Below are positions 34,207-43,086 of a stretch of 64,000 nucleotides of DNA, piece after piece. The translations under genes and the position numbers were made by a program. Under the pieces are notes generated by a model that made no database searches, was not told the origin of the DNA, and saw only the letters and a program-made list of their open reading frames with translations. Source of the stretch: Bradyrhizobium arachidis (GTDB taxonomy: Bacteria; Pseudomonadota; Alphaproteobacteria; Rhizobiales; Xanthobacteraceae); assembly GCF_024758505.1 (NCBI RefSeq), contig NZ_CP077970.1, positions 2,108,001 to 2,172,000 on the forward strand, given 5' to 3'. The number at the start of each line of letters is the position of its first letter. Position 1 is the first letter of the stretch.

Positions 34207-34746
34207 TCATGTCGCGTGCGGATTGACGATCGCATAACCTCGCAACGATCGCGCGTGAATTCTCGTAGTGCGTCCACCCGAATTAGCGCCATACGCCATC
34301 CACATGTCACCTCCAAGGTGTTGCTCCAAGACAAAGACATGGCCGCGTCGCGCTGCAACCATTCCCGGGGACGGTGACGTACGCGGGAAACGTAACCAAT
34401 TGGCGGCGAGATTCAGTTCCGGCACGATACGTCCAAATACTCTTAAGGCGGCGCCGCAACCGCAGAAGGCGGTGGGGCAACCAGCGGGGCGTCCCCCAAC
34501 CGTTTGAACGCGAGGCACGTTCGCATCCGCGATGACGGTGCGGCGGTCCGCAATGGCGCGTGCTTCCGTAACTTGCAATTGTTGTCCGGTTCGGAAAACG
34601 CCCTGGCGCCGCTCCTGCGAAATTGAAAAGTCACAAGGCATCGTCACATTGCATTCTGGAACTTGATGGGTACGGAAAATACGTGCCTCCGAGGGCACGA
34701 GCCCGGCTACAATAATGAGGCACGCAATAAATGGCTGTTTGAGCAT
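34207..34746 (-). CDS. Hypothetical exported protein
   Basis: The 179-residue protein has a signal peptide (MLKQPFIACLIIVAGLVPSEA). The mature part contains GGRPAGCPTAFCGCGAALRV (three clustered cysteines) and a C-terminal region GHVFVLEQHLGGDMWMAYGA and HARSLRGYAIVNP. I recall proteins of this pattern in Bradyrhizobium with no known function; no domain is named. ATG 34746 is chosen at the signal peptide. It stands alone, convergent with the reductase gene. Confidence 0.68.
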   Translation of the reverse strand: MLKQPFIACLIIVAGLVPSEARIFRTHQVPECNVTMPCDFSISQERRQGVFRTGQQLQVTEARAIADRRTVIADANVPRVQTVGGRPAGCPTAFCGCGAALRVFGRIVPELNLAANWLRFPRTSPSPGMVAARRGHVFVLEQHLGGDMWMAYGANSGGRTTRIHARSLRGYAIVNPHAT

Positions 34747-35209
34747 TGCAGGATTCCGAATTGAACGGCCCTGCCCCGAACTTAAAACGACCATTAATCG
34801 GACGAAATTTGGTCCAAGAAAATGACAGTACTCACCGGCGCTTTAAGCTGGCGTGAAAGTGGCCGTTATTGAAACTGAACTACGCATCAAATTAAACGAA
34901 AGACATGAGGAGACTCCGCTAGTATAATCCTTTATCGAAATGGTAGAATTTAAATTCAAGCCACAGCTTGCAACTGCGCATACAATCACGCTGTGAGACA
35001 CCCGACATATAACGAGTTATTCGCCATTGCTGCCGACCCACATATGAAGGTCGATACCAGGCCGGCCGCTGCGAACCGCGCTGATCGCCGCCCTTGCCTG
35101 CCGCTTCGCGCTTACCAATAGGAGCGCATGAATTGCATGAGCGTTTTGCCGGAGAGGGCTACAGCGTACATCGACATACGCTAATGGAAGCTCATTGAGG
35201 GAAACTTCC
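34747..35209. other. AT-rich spacer without a recognisable gene
   Basis: The stretch drops sharply in GC content around 34800-34960 (for example tttaaattcaag, taatcctttatcg). It may hold the promoters of the flanking divergent genes. No conserved frame, hairpin with T-run or RNA gene was seen. It marks the start of a region with several AT-rich spacers. Confidence 0.5.
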
Positions 35210-36003
35210 ATGACAGAGCGCTGGGCCAGCGTTCAGAATAGGCTTTTGGCGTCACTGCCGTCGTCCGACCGGGCGCTGCTAACACCACACCTGCAGCGGA
35301 TTTCGTTCAGAGCGGACACGGTTTTAGTCCGTTCGGACGATGAACTTCGCGACGTATACTTCCTGCATAGCGGAGCCGTCGCGTTCATGCTTGATATGCC
35401 GGATGGACAGACCGTTGCGACCACCTTGGTTGGACCGGAAGGCGCGGTGGGTTCGCTTTCCGTGCTCGGCCCCTCGGTCTCGCCGGTCACCGCTCTTGCT
35501 CGTGTGGCAGGTACCGCGTCACACATCACTGCGGCGAAGTTTCGTTCCGCCTACATGCAGAGCCCAGCCATTCGGCAAATCGTACAGGTTCATTCACGCG
35601 CACTGCTGCTGCAGCTTCAGCATGTTGCGGCCTGCAACGCGCTCCACCCGGTGGAGCGGCGAATGGCGCGATGGTTGTTGCAACTGCACGATATAATCTC
35701 CGACCATCGGCTGCCCTCACGCAGGATGCCCTGGCGCAACTGCTCGGGGTGCGCAGGACGACCGTTACGCAAGCAGTGGCGCGGCTACGGACGGCGGGAG
35801 CCATCAAGTCCGAGCGACGCGGTCTGATCGAAGTCCATCCCACTCGGCTCGATGGCCTAGCATGCGAATGCTACGCGATGGTGCAGGCGAGAATCGCACG
35901 CATGTACAACCAGGAGCTATCCGAGGGCCGGCTTGCAATGGAGCCGGCACAAGTAGCGCCTGATGCTCACCCACGCCAACTCGGCAAGTGCGGCGCCAAA
36001 TAA
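35210..36003 (+). pseudogene. Crp/Fnr-family regulator interrupted by a one-base frameshift
   Basis: The first frame (ATG 35210, GAGGGAAAC upstream) encodes a cyclic-nucleotide-binding-like domain (FLHSGAVAFMLDMPDGQTV, then VERRMARWLLQLHDIISDHRLP). The winged-helix half continues in another frame as LTQDALAQLLGVRRTTVTQA and VARLRTAGAIKSERRGLIEV to a stop at 36003. The join is at ~35712: CTGCCCTCACGCAG lacks one base relative to a Leu-Pro-Leu-Thr-Gln reading. Either the gene is inactive or the sequence has an error there. Intact, it would be a ~264-residue Crp/Fnr activator or repressor. Confidence 0.82.
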
Positions 36004-36030
36004 GAGTCCTCGTTCCGCAGATTGCGCCCT

Positions 36031-36282
36031 TTATTCTCGGCCTTGCTCTCCTTCCTGACGGCGCATTTGCGCAGCCATATGGTGCTGAATGGCCCCACCG
36101 ACCGGAGCGACCGCCTCCTCGACCCAGGCCTCGCGCGCAAACCAGTTGTGATTGGAGCGACAGATTGGACAACGCGTGTTGCCGTAAAATACGATACTCC
36201 GGAGAAAGCTCTCTCGGTCAGAGTTGATCCCGGTGGGGATCGCGCGTCCGGTTTGCGGGCACTTGACCATGATCATACCCAT
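36031..36282 (-). CDS. Small zinc-ribbon-like protein
   Basis: The 83-residue protein reads MGMIMVKCPQTGRAIPTGI and later FYGNTRCPICRSNHNWFARE. The cysteines Cys8 and the CPIC pair suggest a small metal-binding fold, although the first half has a single Cys. Proteins of this kind are frequent in Bradyrhizobium and uncharacterised. Start ATG 36282 has GGGAGGTCCCCAC upstream. Confidence 0.7.
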   Translation of the reverse strand: MGMIMVKCPQTGRAIPTGINSDRESFLRSIVFYGNTRCPICRSNHNWFAREAWVEEAVAPVGGAIQHHMAAQMRRQEGEQGRE

Positions 36283-37034
36283 GTGGGGACCTCCCTCGAA
36301 CTTTGTCGTTGCTTGTCGCCGGTGTTGAAAGGACCGGCCGGCTGGATTGCGCACCTTCAGTGCGGGTCACTTTGGGGGGCATCGCGCACTGCTGTGATTT
36401 CGTCTGAGCAAGAGGCGGCCTGCCCGTGACTTCGCTGCTCCAACCGGCCGGATCGCTGCTTGAGCGAATCTTGAGCAGGCTGCTGGTACCCGGCTTGGCG
36501 GCCCGCGTGTGAGGATTATGAGCGGCACCGCCGAAAGCCTGTGCGGCGCCTTCCAAGCCTGCCTAATCTGGCGGGATGTGCTGCGGGCAGGTCGTGCGCC
36601 GCTCGCAGGGGAAATGGATGGCAAGTCTTCGGAAAAACAGACTGGTCAACGTTCTCACAGATATTCACTCCACGCTCGATACTTCATAATCAGGCGGGAC
36701 GGGTCATATTGCCCGGCTCAATCATTTGGCCATTTGGCGACTTCCGTCCGGCCGAGCCACTGTGCGGATTTAGATGACGTTGTCGGTCGGTTTTACGACT
36801 CTAATCCGTTATTTGTTTTATCGGCATATTTAATAATGAGTGGCGGCGCGAGCGTCGCTGCGACCACGCGCCCCATTCAAAACTAAATCTGCACGTGCAT
36901 TTTAGTATTTAACCAAGTTTCTTGGTTCAAGCTGAAACAATTTGTGATTATATGTCAAAAATACGAAACTCGTTGTTAAATTGCGCCAAAGGGGTAAGTT
37001 AACATGGCGTGAGTTTGGCCATTTGGAGGAACAA
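36283..37034. other. 750-nt region without a convincing gene
   Basis: Several frames are open but none has a conserved pattern or good start site. The end of the stretch (36790-36990) is AT-rich (ttatttgttttatcggcatatttaat and similar) and likely contains the promoter of the small gene at 37035. No transposase remnant, tRNA or CRISPR-like repeat was seen. Confidence 0.4.
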
Positions 37035-37277
37035 ATGTGGGTCGCTCATAACAACCATCGGTCCGCCTCGACTGCGCAGCAGTTGGCCCAAATGCGGCGG
37101 AGATTGGTAAGAATAACGGAGAAAGAGCAACTTCTAAGGGAGCGTGATGCGAATCGCGAGGCCAATCGATATTTGCTCGATGCTCGTCGCACGCGCACCG
37201 AGGAATTCCTTCCTGAGAGCCATACGTCGAATATCGCCGGGCGAAGCACGGGCGGAGACAATCAACTGGCGGCGTGA
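37035..37277 (+). CDS. Small basic coiled protein, unknown
   Basis: The 80-residue product (MWVAHNNHRSASTAQQLAQM…) is rich in Arg, Gln and Glu and looks helical over residues 12-57 (RRRLVRITEKEQLLRERDAN). GGAGGAACAA sits directly before ATG 37035, a strong ribosome site. It lies ~220 nt upstream of the PqqD-HprK-like gene. No family is recognised. Confidence 0.5.
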   Translation: MWVAHNNHRSASTAQQLAQMRRRLVRITEKEQLLRERDANREANRYLLDARRTRTEEFLPESHTSNIAGRSTGGDNQLAA

Positions 37278-37496
37278 ATCAGATTCGAAATTTCAGCAAT
37301 GAAACCAGTTCGCAGTCACATGCTTGCGCTGCGGCGGCAGGATAGCACGATGCTGGAGGTTGCGCCTTCGGCGTCAGTGAGGACTTGAGATATTCGGAGT
37401 CCGTTTCTCCTGCTCCGGGGGAGGCGCGGATCGGATGGTTCAGCGCGGGCGGCGCCGCTTAGTGAGAGATAGACCTGGTCAATATCGGTTGCAGCC

Positions 37497-38618
37497 GTGC
37501 TGTGCAGATTATCATCTGAGATTGTTCTGAGGCCGGCCGCGAATGCAGCGTTTGCGCTGCTGGATGGCCGACCTGTGCTTTTCAGCGGGACCGAACAGAA
37601 ACTCTATGAACTCGACCAAATTGGAGCGCTCATCTGGTGCAAGTTGGCACAGGACGCATCTTCCTTGGACGATGTTTATCGAGAGCTTGAAAGGCGCGGC
37701 ATTGACGAGCCTAGTGCGCGCCAATTCACGCGGCAGGCGATCGACGCGTGGATCGATCGAACGCTCCTCAATCTCGAATGGCGTACGTCGGCGGATTGCG
37801 AACTGTCGGCGAAGCTGGGCCAACACAGGATCACCGTACGAACTGCGAATGGCGCACTGTTAGACGAATTGGCACCTCTGTTCCGCGCTTCGGATCGCGG
37901 AACGATGGAGGACGAGATTTTCGTCGATGTAATTGAGTTTGAGGGGCAGGTGTTCTTTCGCGGAGAGGACGCGTGCGTCCATAGATGCCCGGTCGAAAGA
38001 TTGGTACCTGCAATCAAGGCCTATATCACCGAGCAAATTATCCAAGGCGATCGTTCGGCCTTCGCTCTGCATGCAGCGTCGCTTGCCAGAGGGCGCATGG
38101 GTTTGCTGCTGTGCGGCCAACCGGGAGCCGGCAAGTCGACCCTCACCTTACAGTTGATGGATGCCGGATTTGAGTATGCCGGCGACGATATCGCACTGAT
38201 CGACACCGATGGAACGGTTTGTGGAGTTCCGTTCCCCGTCACCTTGAAGTCAGGTTCGTGGGGATTGCTCTCGGGATTGCACGCTGACTTGCCGCGCCTG
38301 AAGACCCATTGTCGGCCGGATGGAGCCCTGGTGCGGTACCTGCCAGCACCGGACATCCACGAAGGAAATCTCTCCGTGAGCTGGATCATCTTCCTGAACC
38401 GAGTCCCGAATGGCTCGGCCAAGCTCGCTCAACTTGATCAGTGTGGTTCGATGAGGCGGCTGATTGAGAGCTCGTTCGCTGTGGATGGGAAGCTGTCACT
38501 GCTGGGCTTCGCCGCTCTCAAGCGGATTGTTACGCACGCATCATCATTCGAACTGACCTATTCCGAGTCGATCCAGGCTCGGCACCTACTGACGGATCTA
38601 TGTGATGGCCGGACATAG
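37497..38618 (+). CDS. PqqD-like domain fused to an HPr-kinase-like P-loop domain
   Basis: The 373-residue protein has an N-terminal PqqD-like winged region (~1-95: ALLDGRPVLFSGTEQKLYEL, then ALIWCKLAQDASSLDDVYREL) and a C-terminal HprK-related kinase domain. The latter has Walker A LLCGQPGAGKSTLTL (~203-215), GDDIALIDTDGTVCGVPFP and a C-terminal helical end. Such HprK-related proteins accompany EPS/exosortase loci and also some lasso-peptide-like RiPP loci, usually with a nucleotidyltransferase-family partner, as here. Substrate unknown. The start is a GTG with a weak ribosome site and is uncertain. Confidence 0.78.
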   Translation: MLCRLSSEIVLRPAANAAFALLDGRPVLFSGTEQKLYELDQIGALIWCKLAQDASSLDDVYRELERRGIDEPSARQFTRQAIDAWIDRTLLNLEWRTSADCELSAKLGQHRITVRTANGALLDELAPLFRASDRGTMEDEIFVDVIEFEGQVFFRGEDACVHRCPVERLVPAIKAYITEQIIQGDRSAFALHAASLARGRMGLLLCGQPGAGKSTLTLQLMDAGFEYAGDDIALIDTDGTVCGVPFPVTLKSGSWGLLSGLHADLPRLKTHCRPDGALVRYLPAPDIHEGNLSVSWIIFLNRVPNGSAKLAQLDQCGSMRRLIESSFAVDGKLSLLGFAALKRIVTHASSFELTYSESIQARHLLTDLCDGRT

Positions 38619-39681
38619 TTGGGCGTTGATGGACCTGTGCAGGTGCTTGCGTGGCTTGCCGCCCGGGGACGTCGATTGGATGTCCGTCATTGGGCTGGCA
38701 AACCAGACACTGACGAGCCCGGCCCTTATCGACTTGGTCGATCAGTCGCCGGCGATACCCGAGGATGTCTGCGCATATATCCGTAATCTCTATCGCCGAA
38801 ACGTGGTTCGCAATGATCGGCTGGCTACTCAACTGGAAGAAGCCGTCTTGGCGATGAATGACCTTGGAGTGACGCCGATATTGATCAAGGGAGCGGCGAC
38901 ATTGGCCACCGCTCCCCGCGAGCGGCGAGGAGTTCGGCTGATGGCGGATCTCGATATCGTGGTCACGCCGGAGGAGACCGAACGCGCGGTGGCGGCTCTG
39001 ATAGGCATAGGCTACGGAATTCAGGCCGAAGCATCTCCCGAAAGCCGGAGATGGCACATGGACCTGAGCCGGCCAAGCGATGTCGGAGCTATCGATCTGC
39101 AGCGGAGTGCTCCCGGCCCTGCATTTGCCTACCGCGAATGTTGTCACCCCTTGAAACAGTGCGTGCCGGCGGTGGTTGGGCGGGGGAGGGCTTATGTTCC
39201 GACGCCAACTTACCAGGCGTTGATGCTGATCATTCATGACCAGTTTCAGGACTACGGTTATTGGCTTGGCGACATCGATCTGCGGCATCTTGTTGAACTG
39301 CGGGATCTGGACCGATCAGTTCAAGGAATCGACTGGGACGAGCTATGCTCCCATGTCTCGGGCAAGTTGATGCGAAATGCGGTCGAAACCCACCTGTTGG
39401 TTCTCTCTGAATTACTTGGCGTCGACGTTCCGCGGGCACTGTGCTCACGTACGATTCCACGTCTGCAGTTCGTGCGACGAGTGACGCAAGCTCGCTTCCC
39501 CGTCACACGCTGGCCCCTTCTAGTGATGGCGATCTGCGATCTGAAAAACTACAGGACGGAGACGAGCACCGACGCTCCGCAAGCGAGCAGGCGTCGTGGC
39601 GGATCGTGGTCACTGCCAAAGGTCGCTAGCTTGCAGTTTCTGCTTCAAATGGCCGCTGCACCCCGTGTAGGAAAGGTCTAA
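38605..39681 (+). CDS. Nucleotidyltransferase-family protein (NTP_transf_5-like)
   Basis: The ~358-residue protein has the minimal nucleotidyltransferase-fold pattern: a Lys-Gly segment in TPILIKGAATLATAP, the paired Asp in GVRLMADLDIVVTPEE (~115-125), and a later Asp strand in SDVGAIDLQ (~160), followed by a helical region (IHDQFQDYGYWLGDIDLRHL). This is the family found beside HprK-related and PqqD proteins. GTG 38602 and ATG 38605 are alternative starts; both overlap the end of the previous gene, implying coupling. The acceptor is unknown. Confidence 0.75.
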   Translation: MAGHSWALMDLCRCLRGLPPGDVDWMSVIGLANQTLTSPALIDLVDQSPAIPEDVCAYIRNLYRRNVVRNDRLATQLEEAVLAMNDLGVTPILIKGAATLATAPRERRGVRLMADLDIVVTPEETERAVAALIGIGYGIQAEASPESRRWHMDLSRPSDVGAIDLQRSAPGPAFAYRECCHPLKQCVPAVVGRGRAYVPTPTYQALMLIIHDQFQDYGYWLGDIDLRHLVELRDLDRSVQGIDWDELCSHVSGKLMRNAVETHLLVLSELLGVDVPRALCSRTIPRLQFVRRVTQARFPVTRWPLLVMAICDLKNYRTETSTDAPQASRRRGGSWSLPKVASLQFLLQMAAAPRVGKV

Positions 39682-39809
39682 GCCGTACTCAGGAGGTGTG
39701 TTGACAGAGGCGGCTCAAGGCGGATGCCTTGACGGAAAGGTAATCAAGCAGCGCTCCTGCTGGGCGGCGCAGGCCGAGGCAATTCGCAATAGTCGAAAGC
39801 GGCGCAGCG

Positions 39810-40232
39810 CTACGAATGCTGTCGGCCCCCGGCAGTCCTATCGGAGGACTCGTCGCCCTCGGGAATCCTGAACTCTTCGAGCGTGTGTCCGGACTGCAAT
39901 GCGGCGACGAGCCAACGAGGCTGTTTGCCTCGTCCGGACCAGGTCTCCGTCGGCTGGAGCGGGTTGAAATATTTCGGCACGACCTTTGGATATTTGCGGC
40001 GCGGCGCGTGGCTCGTTCCCGTCTCTGCCGCGCCGGCTTCGGCTCCGCCAAGCTGGTCGGGCCGGCTGAGTTGCGCAAGGCGCTTCTCCAGCTCCTGCTT
40101 CTCCGCTGTGATCTTTTCAGCCAAGACTTTTGTCAGCTCCTCGTGAAGGAGCCACAGTTCCTCAAAATCCATGGCTTCGAGATCCTGCCTGCGCATCGCG
40201 CTCTCGTCACCGTTCGAAGGGCCCGTATCCAT
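39810..40232 (-). CDS. H-NS family nucleoid protein (first of two)
   Basis: The ~140-residue protein has an N-terminal coiled-coil oligomerisation segment (DFEELWLLHEELTKVLAEKI, then EKQELEKRLAQL) and the C-terminal H-NS DNA-binding box KYFNPLQPTETWSGRGKQPR. It would bind curved AT-rich DNA and silence genes. ATG 40232 (GGAG upstream) is chosen; TTG 40277 and ATG 40196 are possible. An AT-rich spacer lies immediately upstream and a second H-NS gene lies ~650 nt away in the opposite direction. Confidence 0.88.
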   Translation of the reverse strand: MDTGPSNGDESAMRRQDLEAMDFEELWLLHEELTKVLAEKITAEKQELEKRLAQLSRPDQLGGAEAGAAETGTSHAPRRKYPKVVPKYFNPLQPTETWSGRGKQPRWLVAALQSGHTLEEFRIPEGDESSDRTAGGRQHS

Positions 40233-40391
40233 CGTATCGGCCGCTCCATTTGCCCGGGTAGCGGGTAGGATGGTCAATCCCTGCTTTAAATTTGACGCCG
40301 CAATAATAATATTATAATTTATTTAAAATGATTTTGCGAGATCAATTTATTAAATCTGCAGCCGGTTGCTGCGCTGCAAGGAGTAGGGGCG

Positions 40392-40723
40392 ATGTCGATT
40401 GAATATCCTCTCGAGCGCCTTCAGAATTCCATCAGTCGATTCATCGGCCCGTCGGTCGTCTCATCCGATCTTGGAGTCCTGAAGACCCAAATCGAACTCA
40501 GGCGGCGCGCGCTACGGGAAATCGAGATTATCGAGTCTCATCTGCGCGGTTGCAAGGGCGGCTTGACGATGAGCTTGCCGCGAAGAAACAGGCCCCGGCG
40601 CCCGAGCCGGCTGCATTTGGGCAGGCTGCTGCGCCGAAGATTAGCCCCGCGGTCGGCCTGACACCAAATATTCACAGGAAAAGCGCCGCAGGGTCGCGTG
40701 GCCCGGCTCTTCCCCATCATTAA
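40392..40723 (+). pseudogene. Small protein gene interrupted by an apparent one-base deletion
   Basis: ATG 40392 follows AAGGAGTAGGGG, a strong site, and reads MSIEYPLERLQNSISRFIGP through RALREIEIIESHLRG. At about 40549 the reading becomes CKGGLTMSLPRR, whereas the adjacent frame gives the natural continuation LQGRLDDELAAKKQAPAPEP and ends at TAA 40721-40723. The fit of the two halves at HLRG|LQGRL suggests a single-base loss. Function unknown; an intact version would be ~110 residues with a helical N-half and an Ala/Pro-rich tail. Confidence 0.55.
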
Positions 40724-40885
40724 TTGCGCGCAGTCTATTTTTCGGCTTGATTAATAGTCACAACGCCGTTATGTGGGAACCCGGTTTATGCGGGTTCCAC
40801 CATTTTCATTGGATAATAGAGATTTTTCTCTTGATTGACGCTAACCGCGGCAATATCTAGAGAGGCGCAACTATAGGGTGGTGGC

Positions 40886-41257
40886 ATGTCAGCCAAGAAA
40901 CTGGAATTAGAATTGATGTCCCTGGACGATCTCTGGTCGCTCCACGAGGAAATCAGCGGTATTTTATCGGCCCGCATTAAGGCTGAAAAGCAGGAATTGG
41001 AGAAACGGCTGGCGGTTCTCGGCGGCGGCATGGCCGCTTTTGCGGATCCATCGACCGGGCCGGCGATTTCGCCGACCGGCAAGCCCAGACGCAAATATCC
41101 GCGCGTGCTCCCGAAATATCGCAATCCTCAGACGTCCGAAACTTGGTCGGGCCGGGGAAAGCGGCCGCGATGGCTGGTTGCAGCTATGAAGTCCGGCCGT
41201 AAGATCGAGGAGTTTCGGCTGGGCGACGCAAATTCGAAGGTTCGCCAGCGGGCGTGA
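40886..41257 (+). CDS. H-NS family nucleoid protein (second of two)
   Basis: The 123-residue protein is a paralogue of the product at 39810: coiled coil LDDLWSLHEEISGILSARIK and EKQELEKRLAVL, then the DNA-binding box KYRNPQTSETWSGRGKRPRW. GGCGCAACTATAGGGTGGTGGC precedes ATG 40886 in part as ribosome site. It is transcribed away from the first copy. The AT-rich promoter zones of both may be autoregulated. Confidence 0.9.
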   Translation: MSAKKLELELMSLDDLWSLHEEISGILSARIKAEKQELEKRLAVLGGGMAAFADPSTGPAISPTGKPRRKYPRVLPKYRNPQTSETWSGRGKRPRWLVAAMKSGRKIEEFRLGDANSKVRQRA

Positions 41258-41334
41258 TTTGATTTGATCGCCACCGGCTTTCGCGGCTGAAAACCGGCGC
41301 TCGAAGAGCGTCGCGGGGCTCCGGAAATGCAGCT

Positions 41335-42804
41335 TTAGCACGCATTGCGGCCCCGCAAGACTTCCAGGGGAGTCCGGATCAGGATTGCGAGATCGAGCCG
41401 AAGGCTCCAGTTGTCGACGTACCAGAGATCGTACTCCACACGTCTCTCGACCAGCGCCGTTGTCGGCGTTGGTCCGCGGCAGCCATGGACTTGGGCCCAC
41501 CCTGTCAATCCCGGCCTGACCCTGCGGCGAAGGGCGTACTTCCGCACGAGCTTGTCGAATTCTCCGTCGTGAGCCAAGGCATGAGGCCGCGGACCCACCA
41601 GCGACATGCTGCCGTCGAGAACATTTAGCAGCTGTGGCAGTTCATCGAAGCTTGTCCGGCGCAGCCATTTGCCGACGCGTGTGACGCGTCGATCCGCGCG
41701 GTTCGCCTGAAGGATCACGGGGCCGTCCTCGAGCACATGCATCGTTCGGAATTTTCGGATCAAGAAGATCCGGCCGTTGAAGCCACAGCGTTGTTGCCGA
41801 AAGAATATAGGGCCTGGAGAATCCAGCTTGATCGCGACTGCTGCCAGCGCAAGCAGCGGGGCAAATATCGCCAAGGCGAGTCCCGCGCCGATAAGATCAA
41901 TCATCCGCTTGATCGCGCAGTCCAGCGGTGTAAGAGGACCGCGCTGGAGTTCTACACAAACGGCACTTCCAAGACTCCGCGTAGGATGTCGAAGCAATTC
42001 GGAGGTTGTGCCGACCGGCACGAACATGATCGGGAACGGCAGTACTCGCAAATCGGCAACAAGGGCGCGAAGTTCGGGCCATCGCTCCGGGGCAGCTTCC
42101 ACCACCACTTGGTCGAGTTGGCAACTGCGAATGTAGTCAATCACGCGGGCGGTAAGTCGCCTTCGACAGGCAAGACCGAAGCCCATCGGAGGCAAGCTGA
42201 ACCGTCCCTTGACGCAGTAACCGTGCATTGCCAACGTTTCAGATAGCCCCGCGTTTTTCGATAGCGGTTGGTCGCTGATCAGAACAATATTTGTGTTGGC
42301 GAACTTTCTGCCGCTCAGGCCCCTTCCGAGAAGCGCCTTGACTCCCCACCGCTCGGCCATAAGCAAGCATAGGCCCAAGACGGCGAAAAGCGGGCCTGCT
42401 TGCTGAGAAGAACCTGGGTGAATTGCAAAGCCGTACACGGCCCAAATGAAGAGCAGCAATGACGTCCAGGCCATACAGAGGGCGCGTATCTGGTTTCGGA
42501 GCACGAGGAGCTCAACTGGCCGATAGAGGCCGTGGGTCTTGAGCACGCAAACAAGACAGGCTGCGCTGACGAGCGCCAAGCCAAGTGCATCACTCAAGTC
42601 CCCTGCGGCTTGCTCATCTTGGGCCTGATGCAGCAATGTAGATACGACGCTCGCAAACAGAATGATCGCAATATCCGCACAGAGCGCCACGTATTCAATC
42701 GAGTCATAACGGAGGGGCCATTTGTGCTGGCGGGATACTGCCGGCCCAGGAGTGACACGATCCGTAACCTCCCGATCGGGGAAATGTCGGTTCACGAAAT
42801 TCAT
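41335..42804 (-). CDS. Polyprenyl-phosphate sugar-1-phosphate transferase (EPS initiating enzyme, WbaP/WcaJ type)
   Basis: The 489-residue protein has four N-terminal membrane helices (~35-140), a CoA-binding-like central region ([19 protein letters not shown]), a reentrant hydrophobic helix ([20 protein letters not shown], ~287-307) and the catalytic bacterial sugar transferase domain: [52 protein letters not shown] and [10 protein letters not shown]. It transfers a hexose-1-phosphate to undecaprenyl phosphate and starts repeat-unit assembly at the inner membrane. It groups with the following minus-strand EPS genes. Confidence 0.93.
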   Translation of the reverse strand: MNFVNRHFPDREVTDRVTPGPAVSRQHKWPLRYDSIEYVALCADIAIILFASVVSTLLHQAQDEQAAGDLSDALGLALVSAACLVCVLKTHGLYRPVELLVLRNQIRALCMAWTSLLLFIWAVYGFAIHPGSSQQAGPLFAVLGLCLLMAERWGVKALLGRGLSGRKFANTNIVLISDQPLSKNAGLSETLAMHGYCVKGRFSLPPMGFGLACRRRLTARVIDYIRSCQLDQVVVEAAPERWPELRALVADLRVLPFPIMFVPVGTTSELLRHPTRSLGSAVCVELQRGPLTPLDCAIKRMIDLIGAGLALAIFAPLLALAAVAIKLDSPGPIFFRQQRCGFNGRIFLIRKFRTMHVLEDGPVILQANRADRRVTRVGKWLRRTSFDELPQLLNVLDGSMSLVGPRPHALAHDGEFDKLVRKYALRRRVRPGLTGWAQVHGCRGPTPTTALVERRVEYDLWYVDNWSLRLDLAILIRTPLEVLRGRNAC

Positions 42805-43086
42805 TGTCGGGACACTCGCGATTTAATATTTAATCTTTTATTAATTAATTGAATTTATCAAGGGGAAAGTCGCGAATCGTGCTATTTAAATGCGGCGGGC
42901 GCCGCCCTTGCTGTCGGGTCCGGCGGATCCTCGATCACCTGTCCATTAACGAAAAAGCCAGGGAACTGTACGCGCCGTCCCCTGTGCGGCGATGGAAATC
43001 CCGTTCCCGTCTCCGGAACTCGAATTCCCGTGCATGTTTTGCACATAGCCTGAATCCAATTCCGAACTGATGCTGCTCGGTGGATT

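Noticed and set aside
34108..34377. Frame of 89 codons downstream of the ferredoxin reductase
   Set aside because: It is largely antisense to the exported protein gene, which has a signal peptide and a coherent composition.
36509..36886. Open frame of 125 codons in the spacer before 37035
   Set aside because: Composition is mixed, the end runs into AT-rich promoter-like DNA, no motif or ribosome site supports it, and several overlapping frames are equally open.
42849..43070. Frame of 73 codons between the sugar transferase and the membrane protein gene
   Set aside because: Arg/Cys-rich composition typical of chance frames in GC-rich DNA; no start signal or family pattern.
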